Shown: one piece after another, positions 53,536-61,471 of the stretch | How positions within the stretch are numbered: position 1 is the first letter of the stretch | How the letters are laid out: every line of letters starts with the position of its first letter | NCBI GenBank assembly: GCA_020636195.1 | Contig: JACJYH010000004.1 | Span: 62,001 to 126,000 of the forward strand | Direction of reading: 5' to 3' | Source: Lewinellaceae bacterium | GTDB taxonomy: Bacteria; Bacteroidota; Bacteroidia; Chitinophagales; Saprospiraceae | Length of the DNA stretch: 64,000 bases | Translations under genes and position numbers: made by a program | The notes under the pieces: model-generated | Told to the model about the DNA's origin: nothing | The model's database searches: none | Seen by the model: only the letters and a program-made list of their open reading frames with translations

Positions 53536-54075
53536 TCAGCCAACATAACTTAAAACGTAATCTCCAGCTTCATTAGCTGATTTATAAAATTCTTTTAATC
53601 GTATAAATTCTTTAGTCATGTCACCAACATTAAAAGCATAGTTGGGCTCTGTCCGCTTATTCCAAACTCCGCTTGGATAAATCTCTTGCTCATTCAACTC
53701 ATCTGGGTCAAAGTTTTTCTGAAATTGGTCAATAGAAATATTGCCAAGCAATGACGATATTGCATTGACAACAGCTGGTTCGTTGTAATAAACAGGCTCT
53801 TTCAATAAGTCAATGTCGTTAGGTAAATTGTCAAAGTCTAACGTTAAATAATCAATTTGTTCGCCGACAAACATTTTGGGATAAAAGATTTTCTCGACTA
53901 TCTCAACGTTATATTTATCCTGGCCTTTTGAAAGAACAAAACGAAATCCTTCATGTGTTTTTTCGAATATTTCGTACTGCTTATTAATTTCAAACAGTCC
54001 GAAATTATCAGGATTGTCTCTCACTTTTGAAAAGTCACTGCTTGCGATACGATATAAGGTTGCACTCTGTCCCAT
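53536..54075 (-). CDS. Cassette 2: DUF1877-like (YfbM-type) protein
   Basis: 179 residues. It starts MGQSATLYRIASSDFSKV and later has AVVNAISSLLGNISIDQFQK, FDPDELNEQEIYPSGVW and RLKEFYKSANEAGDYVLSYV, the sequence pattern of DUF1877/YfbM proteins. Their function is unknown; they are cytoplasmic and often found in accessory or polymorphic-toxin contexts. The cassette opens with TTACCTACC at 54110, 35 bases before the ATG. Confidence 0.72.
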   Translation of the reverse strand: MGQSATLYRIASSDFSKVRDNPDNFGLFEINKQYEIFEKTHEGFRFVLSKGQDKYNVEIVEKIFYPKMFVGEQIDYLTLDFDNLPNDIDLLKEPVYYNEPAVVNAISSLLGNISIDQFQKNFDPDELNEQEIYPSGVWNKRTEPNYAFNVGDMTKEFIRLKEFYKSANEAGDYVLSYVG

Positions 54076-54101
54076 GAATATTTTAGAATGTCTGGTCTAA
54101 T

Positions 54102-54168
54102 GGTAGGTAACGTTTAGCATACCTGACGGAGCCTGCTGATAGGCGGCTCTGGCATGGTCATGCATTGT
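54102..54168 (-). other. attC site C, split by an intron
   Basis: Read on the minus strand: AATGCATGACC, an inner hairpin AGCCGCC/GCAGGCT, GGTATGC, TAAACG^TTACC. Its R'' (GGCAGAAC) is separated from AATG by the 251-bp insert; joining 54168 to 54420 restores GGCAGAACAATG, which is complementary to the opening core GTTCTGCC at 55190. Confidence 0.72.
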
Positions 54169-54419
54169 GTGTGCCTTGAATGGCAAATGTACGGCTAAAA
54201 TGTTAGTTGTACAACTTGTTGCGAAACAAGTTATCTAGAGAGTGCAAGTCTCTCATACGCTGGTGTAACGTCGAGAAGTATTAGCAAGCTGCAAGATGGT
54301 TTAGCGGCTGGGCGGAAGCCTAAAGTCCAATTCTGATTACAACCATTATAGTATCCATATTGATTTATGAATTAGAGGCGCTCCCCTTCAGTCTAGGCTG
54401 GTGGTGCCGTCTACTCGAT
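54169..54419 (+). mobile_element. Miniature group IIC-attC intron remnant (251 bp)
   Basis: Begins GTGTGCC directly after TTGT and ends CCGTCTACTCGAT directly before TCTGCC. The start agrees with the group II 5' GUGYG consensus, the end with the AY rule, and the TTGT/T exon junction with known insertion of group IIC introns in attC. It runs opposite to the cassettes, as those introns do. Internal motifs (GAGAGTGCAAGTCTCTC stem, GTAACGTCGAGAAGTATTAG) look like domain I. The reverse transcriptase and a clear domain V are absent. Confidence 0.6.
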
Positions 54420-54429
54420 TCTGCCTTCG

Positions 54430-55164
54430 TTATTTTTTCTTTAACCATTGTTCGAAGTATAAATTTTCAATCCTATTTCTACCTGTCGAATCAATGATTT
54501 CTTCTAATTTCCATTCTTGATTTACTAATTCCGCTTTGTACCAAATTGATTCATCTTCTCTGTTAAATATTGAGTCTCTTTCGGTGTCTCTAATGGTTCT
54601 TATCAAAATTTGATTTGTTTTTGGAATAACCCTAAAAAACTGTAAATCTTCATTCTTTGGAGAAATTCTTGTCAAATTTGTTCCATCTAATTCCGAGCAA
54701 AATAGATATTCTGGGTCTTGAGCATTCAATTTTGAATCTTTGTTGTAGTCTTCGTCTCCAATCTCAAAGAGGACTTTTTTATTTAATATTTTATTTCTTC
54801 CATCATATTCGTCTCCAACAGCGTGAATTTGAGAAATCCTAACTTTTCTTTCTGTTAGTAATCTGTCTTCTCCAGTTATTCTGTTGTAAAAAAGTACATT
54901 CCAATACCTTGGATAATCGTCTGAGTAATATCCATCTTTACTGTAAGTCTTTCTTCTTTCAAGCAATTCCGTTGAAATAGGAATTAGAACTTGGTTTGAA
55001 CTGTCAATAACAATTGGAGAGTCATATTCGAATTTGAACTCAGTTAAAATTGAATCTATTTGTTGAGTAGTTAAGTCTTCAGTTTCAATTGATTCAATTT
55101 TAGGTTTGTTCTCTGTACAAGAGAGCATTCCAATTATCATTATTATTCCAATTATTTGTTTCAT
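54430..55164 (-). CDS. Cassette 1: predicted lipoprotein
   Basis: About 244 residues from the ATG at 55164, which starts a lipoprotein signal (MKQIIGIIMIIGMLSCTENK). The frame continues upstream to 55242 through the cassette core site, so that start is unlikely. The mature part has beta-strand repeats with ELDGTNLTRISPKNEDLQ-like turns and an Asp-rich loop (DEDYNKDSKLNAQDPEYLF), recalling WD40/TolB-like propeller blades. It opens the visible array. Confidence 0.65.
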   Translation of the reverse strand: MKQIIGIIMIIGMLSCTENKPKIESIETEDLTTQQIDSILTEFKFEYDSPIVIDSSNQVLIPISTELLERRKTYSKDGYYSDDYPRYWNVLFYNRITGEDRLLTERKVRISQIHAVGDEYDGRNKILNKKVLFEIGDEDYNKDSKLNAQDPEYLFCSELDGTNLTRISPKNEDLQFFRVIPKTNQILIRTIRDTERDSIFNREDESIWYKAELVNQEWKLEEIIDSTGRNRIENLYFEQWLKKK

Positions 55165-55318
55165 CACTTCTATTCTTAATGAGGCAGAACTTGTTACTAT
55201 ACGTATAAATTCTGCTCGCACTTTCGCTTTATTCAAAATCATTTATATCAATTGAGATTAAAAAGTGAACCATCATAAGCCATCTTTCGTGCGATACAAA
55301 AGTAAGGAATATTGTTGA

Positions 55319-55815
55319 TTTATACTAAAGCCTTATACATATATTTTTCTATTCAGGATCCCACATAATCCATTGAATGGCACAATACTTCTTCCTAGCA
55401 GCTCCTTGAAAGGTGCAATTAGGTCAGTTTTGTGCAGTTATTTTGCCAATAAATCGAATATAAAGAATATACTTTGTGAATATATGAAAAAATATATAGC
55501 AAGGGAAATTAAATGGTTTGATAAATACAATCAAGCCGACGAATATGAAAATATAAAGGAAAATTTAGAAATGCAAAAAGATAAATCAGAAAATTCGATC
55601 CTAATAAGGTTGGGGGCTGGAAGCGGATTTCATGCTATAACTGAAGACTGGCTGCAAGGAGGTAGCCATATCATTGAGAATATGTTACATCAAAAAATCC
55701 AAATCTCCATGGGAAATTAAAATATAAGCCAAGAAAACTTGCTTTTAAATACAACTCAGATGAAGAAAGATATCAATTTGATTCCATGGGTTTTGCTGAA
55801 CTATTATTTGATTAA
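55319..55815 (+). pseudogene. csm5-like CRISPR type III RAMP protein, remnant
   Basis: Three RAMP blocks of Csm5 are readable: LLPSSSLKGAIRSVL, LIRLGAGSGFHAITEDWLQG, and, after a frameshift near 55710, KPRKLAFKYNS to SMGFAELLFD. The N-terminal third is missing and the frame breaks, so the gene is dead. Csm5 is the crRNA-end subunit of the type III-A complex. No other cas gene or repeat array is visible nearby. Confidence 0.6.
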
Positions 55816-55877
55816 TAATTTCAAAATCAGAACTTAAAATAGTTTGCCATTGTTTATAGTTGCAAAATTCATGCAGT

Positions 55878-56123
55878 ATGCCAACATTACAAATCAGGGA
55901 CATTCCACAAGACTTATATGATCGATTGGTCATCTCAGCTGAGGAAAACAGACGAAGTTTAACTCAACAAGCCATAGTCTTGCTCGAAGTTGCAGTAAAT
56001 GAAGAAGCTAAAGCAAGACTTAAAAAAGAAAGCTTGAATCGACTCCGACAATTCAAACCATTTTTCAATGGGGTTAAAACAGAAGATATTGTCCAAACCA
56101 TAAGAGATGACAGAGACAGATGA
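55878..56123 (+). CDS. FitA/VapB-like ribbon-helix-helix antitoxin
   Basis: 81 residues from the ATG at 55878. MPTLQIRDIPQDLYDRLVIS and AEENRRSLTQQAIVLLEVAV form the Arc-type ribbon-helix-helix seen in FitA/VapB antitoxins; the C-terminal part would wrap the toxin. It overlaps the PIN-domain toxin relic by four bases (ATGA), the normal VapBC arrangement, but the toxin is broken, so it is probably an orphan. Confidence 0.75.
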   Translation: MPTLQIRDIPQDLYDRLVISAEENRRSLTQQAIVLLEVAVNEEAKARLKKESLNRLRQFKPFFNGVKTEDIVQTIRDDRDR

Positions 56124-56293
56124 ATGTAGTAGATACCAATATAGTGCTTTCTCTAATAATGTAAGACAATGTTATTAATGATAAGTTATTTGAAAATCAT
56201 ACGATATTAGCTCCTTCTTATTTCAAAATGGAAGTATGGAATGTTTTGCGCAAATATCATTTTTTGTATTTTATACTAATAAATCTTACAGAA
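56120..56293 (+). pseudogene. VapC-like PIN toxin, interrupted
   Basis: Starts MNVVDTNIVLSLIM with the first catalytic Asp (VVDTN), then a TAA stop after 14 codons. The same frame continues DNVINDKLFENHTILAPSYF and MEVWNVLRKYHF, the PIN second helix with its Glu. It is then cut off by the next gene. The toxin is therefore inactive and truncated. Confidence 0.6.
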
Positions 56294-56542
56294 ATGGCCA
56301 ATTATATTTCTAGTCTTCCTGATAGTGTGCTGTCCAAACTTAATGAGGTGGCACAAACGCTTAGGGTGCCAAAAAATAAAATCATAGAACGAGCACTGAT
56401 TAAGTATCTTACTGAGGTGGAAAGGCAATTGTATATTCGTTCATTTAGGCAATTGGCGGGAGATGAAGATATGTTGAAACTTGTAGAGGAAGGAATGGAT
56501 GAGTATTGGAGGGTATTAGAAGATTGGGATGCAAAAGGGTGA
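56294..56542 (+). CDS. Ribbon-helix-helix antitoxin (MazE-like partner)
   Basis: 82 residues. MANYISSLPDSVLSKLNEVA and LRVPKNKIIERALIKYLTEV form a CopG-type ribbon-helix-helix, followed by an acidic tail that may bind a toxin. It overlaps the start of a truncated MazF/PemK frame by 14 bases, as in mazEF operons. The frame continues upstream into the VapC relic, so 56294 is the sensible start. Confidence 0.7.
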   Translation: MANYISSLPDSVLSKLNEVAQTLRVPKNKIIERALIKYLTEVERQLYIRSFRQLAGDEDMLKLVEEGMDEYWRVLEDWDAKG

Positions 56543-56675
56543 AATTTGGATGGCTGACCTCAATCCGATTTTAGGGACAGAACAAAGTGGCCATAGACCT
56601 GTAGTGATCATCAGTGGTAATGCTATGAATAGTCATTTTGATATGGTGATTACGTGCCAATCGTTCGGCCATTGA
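56529..56675 (+). pseudogene. Truncated MazF/PemK-type toxin
   Basis: 48 codons against ~110 in the family. MQKGEIWMADLNPILGTEQS and GHRPVVIISGNAMN are the MazF N-terminal strands including the conserved RPVVIIS segment, but after VITCQSF the frame ends at TGA. The rest of the toxin is missing from the spacer before miaA. Confidence 0.65.
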
Positions 56676-56726
56676 GCTGGGACTGTAAAAAAGATGCAAT
56701 GGATATGACGACTACATAAGAGATGG

Positions 56727-57638
56727 TCATTTCATTAATTTCACCTTGATATACTTCTCCACTTCAGCATATTCCGGTGGCAGTCTTTTCCAATTCCCAA
56801 ATTTGTTGAACCACGTCAATTGCCTTTTGGCATATCTTCTGGTGTTTTGTTTGATCAAATCCACAGCTTCTTGCAAAGTCAACAGGCCGTCAAAATGATC
56901 AAATAATTCTTTATATCCGACAGTGTCAAGGGCTTTCAAATGCCGCCATTGATACAGAGATTTTGCTTCTTCAACCAAACCTTTTTCTAGCATTTCATCC
57001 ACACGATGATTGATCCTTTGATACAAATCTGATCTTTCCATTTCCAATAAAATGTATTGCACTGTATAGGGTAGAGGTTGATTATTTTGTAGTCTGAATG
57101 AACTATAGGGTTGCCCTGACGATAAAATAACTTCAGCTGCCCGCATCAATCTTCTTGGGTTGTTTTTGTCCACTGATTTGTAGTATTCCTCATCATGGAT
57201 TTGGACAAATTCTTGTAAGAAAGCCAATCCATCTTTTTGATATAGGTCTTTGATTTTATGCTTTATCCCTTCATCGACCTCCGGAAATGTATCTATTCCT
57301 TGTGTCAAAGCCTGGATGTAGAGACCTGTTCCTCCAACTAAAATGGCGTGCTGATGTGACTGAAAATATAGCTGCAAAGCCTCTCTGCATTGTTCGACAT
57401 ACGTACCTACATCGTATTGTTGATGGATGGAAACATTTTGTATGAAATGATAATGGACTTCTTGTAAATCTGCAATCGGAGGAACAGCGGTTCCAATACA
57501 CATTTCTTTATACACTTGGCGGCTGTCTGCTGAGAAAATATCACATTGCAGATGTTTTGCTAGGGCATGTGCAATGGCGCTTTTGCCGATGCCTGTAGGC
57601 CCTGCAATGATAATGAGTGAATTATCTTGTCCATCCAT
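56727..57638 (-). CDS. miaA: tRNA dimethylallyltransferase
   Basis: 303 residues. The P-loop IIAGPTGIGKSAIAHAL near residue 10, SADSRQVYKEMCIGTA near 36, VGGTGLYIQALTQG near 101 and the C-terminal KQNTRRYAKRQLTWF are the MiaA signatures. It isoprenylates A37 of tRNAs reading UNN codons. Own -7 box at 57676-57683. It is the first core gene after the island. Confidence 0.96.
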   Translation of the reverse strand: MDGQDNSLIIIAGPTGIGKSAIAHALAKHLQCDIFSADSRQVYKEMCIGTAVPPIADLQEVHYHFIQNVSIHQQYDVGTYVEQCREALQLYFQSHQHAILVGGTGLYIQALTQGIDTFPEVDEGIKHKIKDLYQKDGLAFLQEFVQIHDEEYYKSVDKNNPRRLMRAAEVILSSGQPYSSFRLQNNQPLPYTVQYILLEMERSDLYQRINHRVDEMLEKGLVEEAKSLYQWRHLKALDTVGYKELFDHFDGLLTLQEAVDLIKQNTRRYAKRQLTWFNKFGNWKRLPPEYAEVEKYIKVKLMK

Positions 57639-57675
57639 GAAGATGTTTTATTGATTTTTGATTAGCTTCGCACCA

Positions 57676-57683
57676 CAAAATTA
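57676..57683 (-). promoter_or_regulatory. -7 box (TAATTTTG) for miaA
   Basis: TAnnTTTG match on the minus strand, 37 bases before the ATG at 57638. The divergent acyltransferase gene starts 12 bases further on. Confidence 0.5.
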
Positions 57684-57695
57684 GCATATAATTTC

Positions 57696-58925
57696 ATGCT
57701 TTACAGAATTTTGAAAGTCTTAGTCGGTTTTGGACTTCAGGTATTTTATAGAAAAATACATATTTCAGGTCTCGAACACATCAAAAAAGACAGGCCACAG
57801 CTGATCGCAAGCAACCATCCCAACGGTTTTATTGAGCCATTAGTTATGGCATGCTTTTTCCCAAAGCCATTAAATTTTTTGGTGAGAGGAGATGTCTTTG
57901 AGAAAAAGTGGTTGAAACCAATCCTAGAGGCAACATATCAGATTCCGGTATTCAGATTTCGCGATGGATTTTCTAAGATGCGTGAAAATCAAGCATCTAT
58001 GTCATCAAGTATTGAAGTATTATTGAAGGGTCAAAATCTATTGATTTTCGCAGAAGGTGGAACTGAAAGCATCAAAAGATTACGAGGACTACAAAAAGGA
58101 TTGCCCAGAATTGCCTTTTCTGTACTTGAGCAAAATCATAACCTTGACTTGGAAATTTTACCCGTCGGTATTAATTTTACGTATCCTACGGTTTTCAACA
58201 GCGAAGTCATGCTCAAGATTGGTGCTCCGATAAGGGTAAAGGATTATTTTGAACTTTACCGGAACGATAAACGGCAAGCTTATGACCAACTGACAGACAG
58301 AATTTACAATGAAATGCTGCCCAATGTTGTGCATCTAGAAACTGACGAAGACGAGCAACTTTTTGAAAAAACCATGCCCATCTTCAGAGAACCAAAGCCC
58401 AATGTTTCCGTATTGGTTTACAATGATGTAACATTACAAAAAGAAATCAGAGTGGCAAAAATGATCTCTGATGCAACAAACGACCAGAAACAGAAAGTGT
58501 CGGAGCTGCTGGCCGGGCAAAAGGATACAAGGAAGTTTCAACAGTTTCCTTCCAGCATTCTTCGATATTTGGTGATTATCATTGGTTTTCTACCCGCTTT
58601 GATGGGTTTTTTAATACATTTATTACCAATTTTAGTAGCCGTCAATTTTACAAAAGTCAAGGTGAAGCAAAAAGAGTTCAGAGCATCGATACTTTTTGTT
58701 GTTTTTTTAGTGAATGTTTTGATTCTTTATCTTTTCCTGATTCCGTTGGTATGTATCATCTTTCATATCCCTTGGTATTATATTTTTGTATGCGCTATAT
58801 TGGGACTTTTTGCAAAGTTTTATTATGATTTTGTTACATTCACAGATTTTTCAATGGGCGTTAGAGATCATGAAAATACGAAGCGCTCACTGAAGCAATC
58901 TATAGTCCAACTCATGAATGGATGA
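57696..58925 (+). CDS. PlsC-like phospholipid/glycerol acyltransferase
   Basis: 409 residues. The acyltransferase block NHPNGFIEP (near residue 39; H followed by Glu where PlsC has HX4D) and FAEGGTES (near 121; FPEGTRS in PlsC) define a PlsC-type domain. Two or three membrane helices follow at about 285-320 and 330-375. It acylates lysophosphatidic acid or a similar acceptor at the inner membrane. The substituted Asp and longer C-terminus place it in the Bacteroidota group rather than in canonical PlsC. Confidence 0.85.
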   Translation: MLYRILKVLVGFGLQVFYRKIHISGLEHIKKDRPQLIASNHPNGFIEPLVMACFFPKPLNFLVRGDVFEKKWLKPILEATYQIPVFRFRDGFSKMRENQASMSSSIEVLLKGQNLLIFAEGGTESIKRLRGLQKGLPRIAFSVLEQNHNLDLEILPVGINFTYPTVFNSEVMLKIGAPIRVKDYFELYRNDKRQAYDQLTDRIYNEMLPNVVHLETDEDEQLFEKTMPIFREPKPNVSVLVYNDVTLQKEIRVAKMISDATNDQKQKVSELLAGQKDTRKFQQFPSSILRYLVIIIGFLPALMGFLIHLLPILVAVNFTKVKVKQKEFRASILFVVFLVNVLILYLFLIPLVCIIFHIPWYYIFVCAILGLFAKFYYDFVTFTDFSMGVRDHENTKRSLKQSIVQLMNG

Positions 58926-59077
58926 AGAAAAGTTTCCTATTTCTAACTCAGATAATAAAAATTGATATTTGTTACAAACACAAAATCACGAAACCTTGTG
59001 ACCAAATCAATTGTTTTCGTCTCAAGGGTGTATTCCTTTTAAAAACGTATTCATTAACCAATTAAATTTTAAATCTA

Positions 59078-59416
59078 ATGAGCAAATTTGATGAAATGGT
59101 ATCACTGTATGAAGGTGAGTTTAAAAGCTTAAAAGTGTCATTTGATGCTGACTTACTGAGAGCCGTAACAAAAGGTTGTGGACCAGTAATCTACCTTCCA
59201 GATGCTTCCAAAGTTTCTTCTTCTGATAAAGCTGAGCTCGACAGAGTAAAAACAAACTTTTTAGTTAAAAAACTAGGGCTTAAAGATGGACCTGAATTGG
59301 ACAAAGGTATCCAACATGTGGTGGACACTCTTGGCGCTAGCAATAGAAATAAGTACAGAGCAATGTTTTATTATCTACTAGTAAAACATTTCAAAAAAGA
59401 ATCAATGTATAAGTAA
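59078..59416 (+). CDS. DUF2853 family protein
   Basis: 112 residues, the full length of the family. MSKFDEMVSLYEGEFKSL, KGCGPVIYLPDASKVSSSD and NRNKYRAMFYYLLVKHF are typical. It is a small, soluble, helical protein of unknown function found widely in Bacteroidota and Proteobacteria. It stands alone and is followed by a terminator. Confidence 0.88.
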   Translation: MSKFDEMVSLYEGEFKSLKVSFDADLLRAVTKGCGPVIYLPDASKVSSSDKAELDRVKTNFLVKKLGLKDGPELDKGIQHVVDTLGASNRNKYRAMFYYLLVKHFKKESMYK

Positions 59417-59437
59417 TTATACCTTTGAAAGGCTTAG

Positions 59438-59474
59438 AAAGGGAGGTTGTCTGAAGATGATTTCCCTTTTTTTA
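59438..59474 (+). terminator. Rho-independent terminator after the DUF2853 gene
   Basis: AAAGGGA and TCCCTTT form a stem with an 18-base loop, followed by a T-run. Confidence 0.65.
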
Positions 59475-59580
59475 TTTTATTACCTTTAGGTTTTGCTTTT
59501 CAGAATTATTTAACTTTGAAAAGAACGGATGAGAAATTTACATATCGCATGTTTAACAATTTGATAATATTGTTTTATTT

Positions 59581-59609
59581 TTGTCAAGACAATTAACGGA
59601 TTACCTTTG
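59581..59609 (+). promoter_or_regulatory. Promoter of the response regulator gene
   Basis: -33 TTG at 59581-59583 and -7 TACCTTTG at 59602-59609, spaced 18 bases. It lies inside the longer frame opening at 59581 and so fixes the start at 59629. Confidence 0.6.
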
Positions 59610-59628
59610 TATTCACATCAACTCATCC

Positions 59629-60318
59629 ATGGAAAATAAAGAAATAAGAATTCTTGTCGTAGATGATGAAGAGGATATACTTGAAATTCTGCGTTATAAC
59701 TTGAGGAAGGAAGGCTATCAGGTAAGATTGGCCTTAGATGGCGAACATGCTTTGGAGTTGGCAAAAGATTTTTCTCCGCATTTGATCATTCTTGATGTGA
59801 TGATGCCTGATATGGATGGCATAGAAGTATGTAAGAGATTGCGTGAAGATCAACAATTTTCCCAGACCATCATTGCTTTTCTTACAGCTAGAAATGAAGC
59901 CTTTACCCAAATTTCAGCACTGGATTCCGGTGGTGATGACTTCATTGCAAAACCGATCAAACCTAATGTATTCAAGTCGAGGGTCAATGCATTGCTCAGG
60001 AGGTTGCAATCGCATTCCATTTCAGATATGAAGCCTACAGACCAATTTGGAGACTTGACCATTGACTATGACCAATATTCTGTCAGTGTCAAAGGGAGGG
60101 ATGCCGGTTTGGCAAAAAAAGAATTTGAACTCCTTGCTCTTCTCATTTCAAAACCGGGAAAAGTCTATAAAAGGGCAGAAATACTCTCCAAAGTGTGGGG
60201 AAATGATGTCATCGTTGGTGATAGAACTATTGACGTACACGTCAGAAAATTGAGGGAAAAGATAGGAGAAAAGTACATCGTCACCATGAAGGGAGTTGGA
60301 TATAAGTTTGATTTTTAA
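59629..60318 (+). CDS. OmpR/PhoB-family response regulator
   Basis: 229 residues. The receiver domain (1-120) has the acidic pair in VDDEEDI, the phospho-acceptor Asp in LIILDVMMPDMDG and Lys in FIAKPIKP. The C-terminal winged helix (135-229) has KEFELLALLISKPGKVYKRAEIL and RTIDVHVRKLREKIG. It binds DNA when phosphorylated by the histidine kinase whose ATG follows the stop with no gap. Pairing with a PhoR-like kinase suggests phosphate or envelope-stress control; the target is not readable. Confidence 0.94.
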   Translation: MENKEIRILVVDDEEDILEILRYNLRKEGYQVRLALDGEHALELAKDFSPHLIILDVMMPDMDGIEVCKRLREDQQFSQTIIAFLTARNEAFTQISALDSGGDDFIAKPIKPNVFKSRVNALLRRLQSHSISDMKPTDQFGDLTIDYDQYSVSVKGRDAGLAKKEFELLALLISKPGKVYKRAEILSKVWGNDVIVGDRTIDVHVRKLREKIGEKYIVTMKGVGYKFDF

Positions 60319-61362
60319 ATGAATATGAAGCTCCCCAAGGATATTACCATAAGTCAAGTGACGATCATTGTCACCATTTATGTGATCGTCATTTCTATTT
60401 TAGGTGCATGGATCATAGCATCATCACATGCGTTCTATATTTATGGTTTGGTGGTATTGTTGATGGTCATTTTTTTGTACGTAGGCACAAAATTCTTGTT
60501 AGATAAATATGTCTTCAGAAGGATAAAGATCATTTACAAATTGATATATGATTCAAAAAAAGACAAATCTATCAAAGACATCAATACCGAGAGATTAGAT
60601 GAAGTCAATCAAAAAGTGATAGATTGGGCTGTAAGCACTAAAAGAGAAATTGCCTCCCTGCAAACCTTGGAGGAATATCGCAGGAATTTTGTTGGCGACA
60701 TTTCACACGAACTAAAAACGCCTATTTTTTCCATACAGGCATACATTCATACCCTATTGGAAGGTGGGCTCCATGATGAAGAGATCAACATGGAATACTT
60801 GAAACGTGCATTGGATAATACCACACGATTACAGAGTATCGTGGAAGACCTTGACATCATCAGCAAGCTGGAAGCCAATCAGACGGAAATGGATTTTCGC
60901 AGATTTGATATCAAGGAATTGGTCACAGAGATCTTCCAGGATATCAAGTCTATGGCCAAGAAGAAAAACATCTCTTTGGCCCTGAAAGAAGGAGCATCTC
61001 AATCCCACTTTGTGCTTGCCGATTGGGACGCCATAAGACAAGTATTGACCAATCTCCTCGTAAACTCGATAAAATATGGAAAAGAAGGCGGCTCCACTAA
61101 GGTGTCGTTTTATCCATTGGAAGGGGTTTTATTGACAGAAGTGTCTGATGATGGAATAGGCATAGATGAGAAGCATCTCAAGCATCTCTTTGATCGCTTT
61201 TACAGGGTGGATAAAAGTAGGAGTAGGAAGCAAGGTGGATCAGGATTGGGATTGTCCATAGTGAAACACATCATCGAAGCCCACGATCAAACCATAAACA
61301 TCCGATCAACGCCGGGAATAGGTTCGACCTTTGGCTTTACACTGCAAACGGCTGGAAAATAA
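60319..61362 (+). CDS. Sensor histidine kinase (PhoR-like)
   Basis: 347 residues. Two membrane helices at the N-terminus (~10-55) without a large periplasmic domain, then the H box (FVGDISHELKTPIFSIQAY), N box (TNLLVNSIKYGKEGG), G1 (EVSDDGIGIDEKH) and G2 (GGSGLGLSIVKHIIEAH). The short sensor part suggests that it senses membrane or intracellular signals, or works through a partner. Its ATG directly follows the response regulator stop. Confidence 0.93.
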   Translation: MNMKLPKDITISQVTIIVTIYVIVISILGAWIIASSHAFYIYGLVVLLMVIFLYVGTKFLLDKYVFRRIKIIYKLIYDSKKDKSIKDINTERLDEVNQKVIDWAVSTKREIASLQTLEEYRRNFVGDISHELKTPIFSIQAYIHTLLEGGLHDEEINMEYLKRALDNTTRLQSIVEDLDIISKLEANQTEMDFRRFDIKELVTEIFQDIKSMAKKKNISLALKEGASQSHFVLADWDAIRQVLTNLLVNSIKYGKEGGSTKVSFYPLEGVLLTEVSDDGIGIDEKHLKHLFDRFYRVDKSRSRKQGGSGLGLSIVKHIIEAHDQTINIRSTPGIGSTFGFTLQTAGK

Positions 61363-61459
61363 ATGTGATTTGGGCTTTTAGCCACTCAGCATACTATCGC
61401 GTAGACGATCAAACTCAGTTTTTTTGAAAGCTATATTGATGAAAAATGCTGAATAGACA

Positions 61460-61467
61460 TATCTTTG
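61460..61467 (+). promoter_or_regulatory. -7 box (TATCTTTG) for the 61472 gene
   Basis: Perfect TAnnTTTG match that ends four bases before the ATG at 61472, so transcription probably starts at the start codon (leaderless). Confidence 0.55.
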
Positions 61468-61471
61468 TGCT

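Larger units (their letters stand above)
43653..55189 (-). mobile_element. Degraded integron gene-cassette array (eight cassettes)
   Basis: All genes read on the minus strand and are separated by attC-like sites. For several cassettes the opening core (just after G^TT) is the reverse complement of the closing core: GTTATCGC/GCGATAAC (44401-49162), GTTGTAGCAC/GTGCTACAAC (50674-51321), GTTGGTGGC/GCCACCAAC (51667-52331), and GTTCTGCC/GGCAGAA (54420-55189). Near matches join others. This self-complementarity is diagnostic of integron cassettes, whose attC forms when the circle closes. No complete integrase gene lies in the window. Confidence 0.82.

Noticed and set aside
53382..53576. Plus-strand frame starting MTDRTRRVRYDSTSSEG
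   Set aside because: It is made of the hairpin-rich block and has low-complexity Ser/Gly/Thr content. A structured RNA explains it better than a protein.
59581..59628. Longer start for the response regulator
   Set aside because: The extra 16 residues overlap the -33/-7 promoter, and the receiver domain begins normally at the ATG at 59629.
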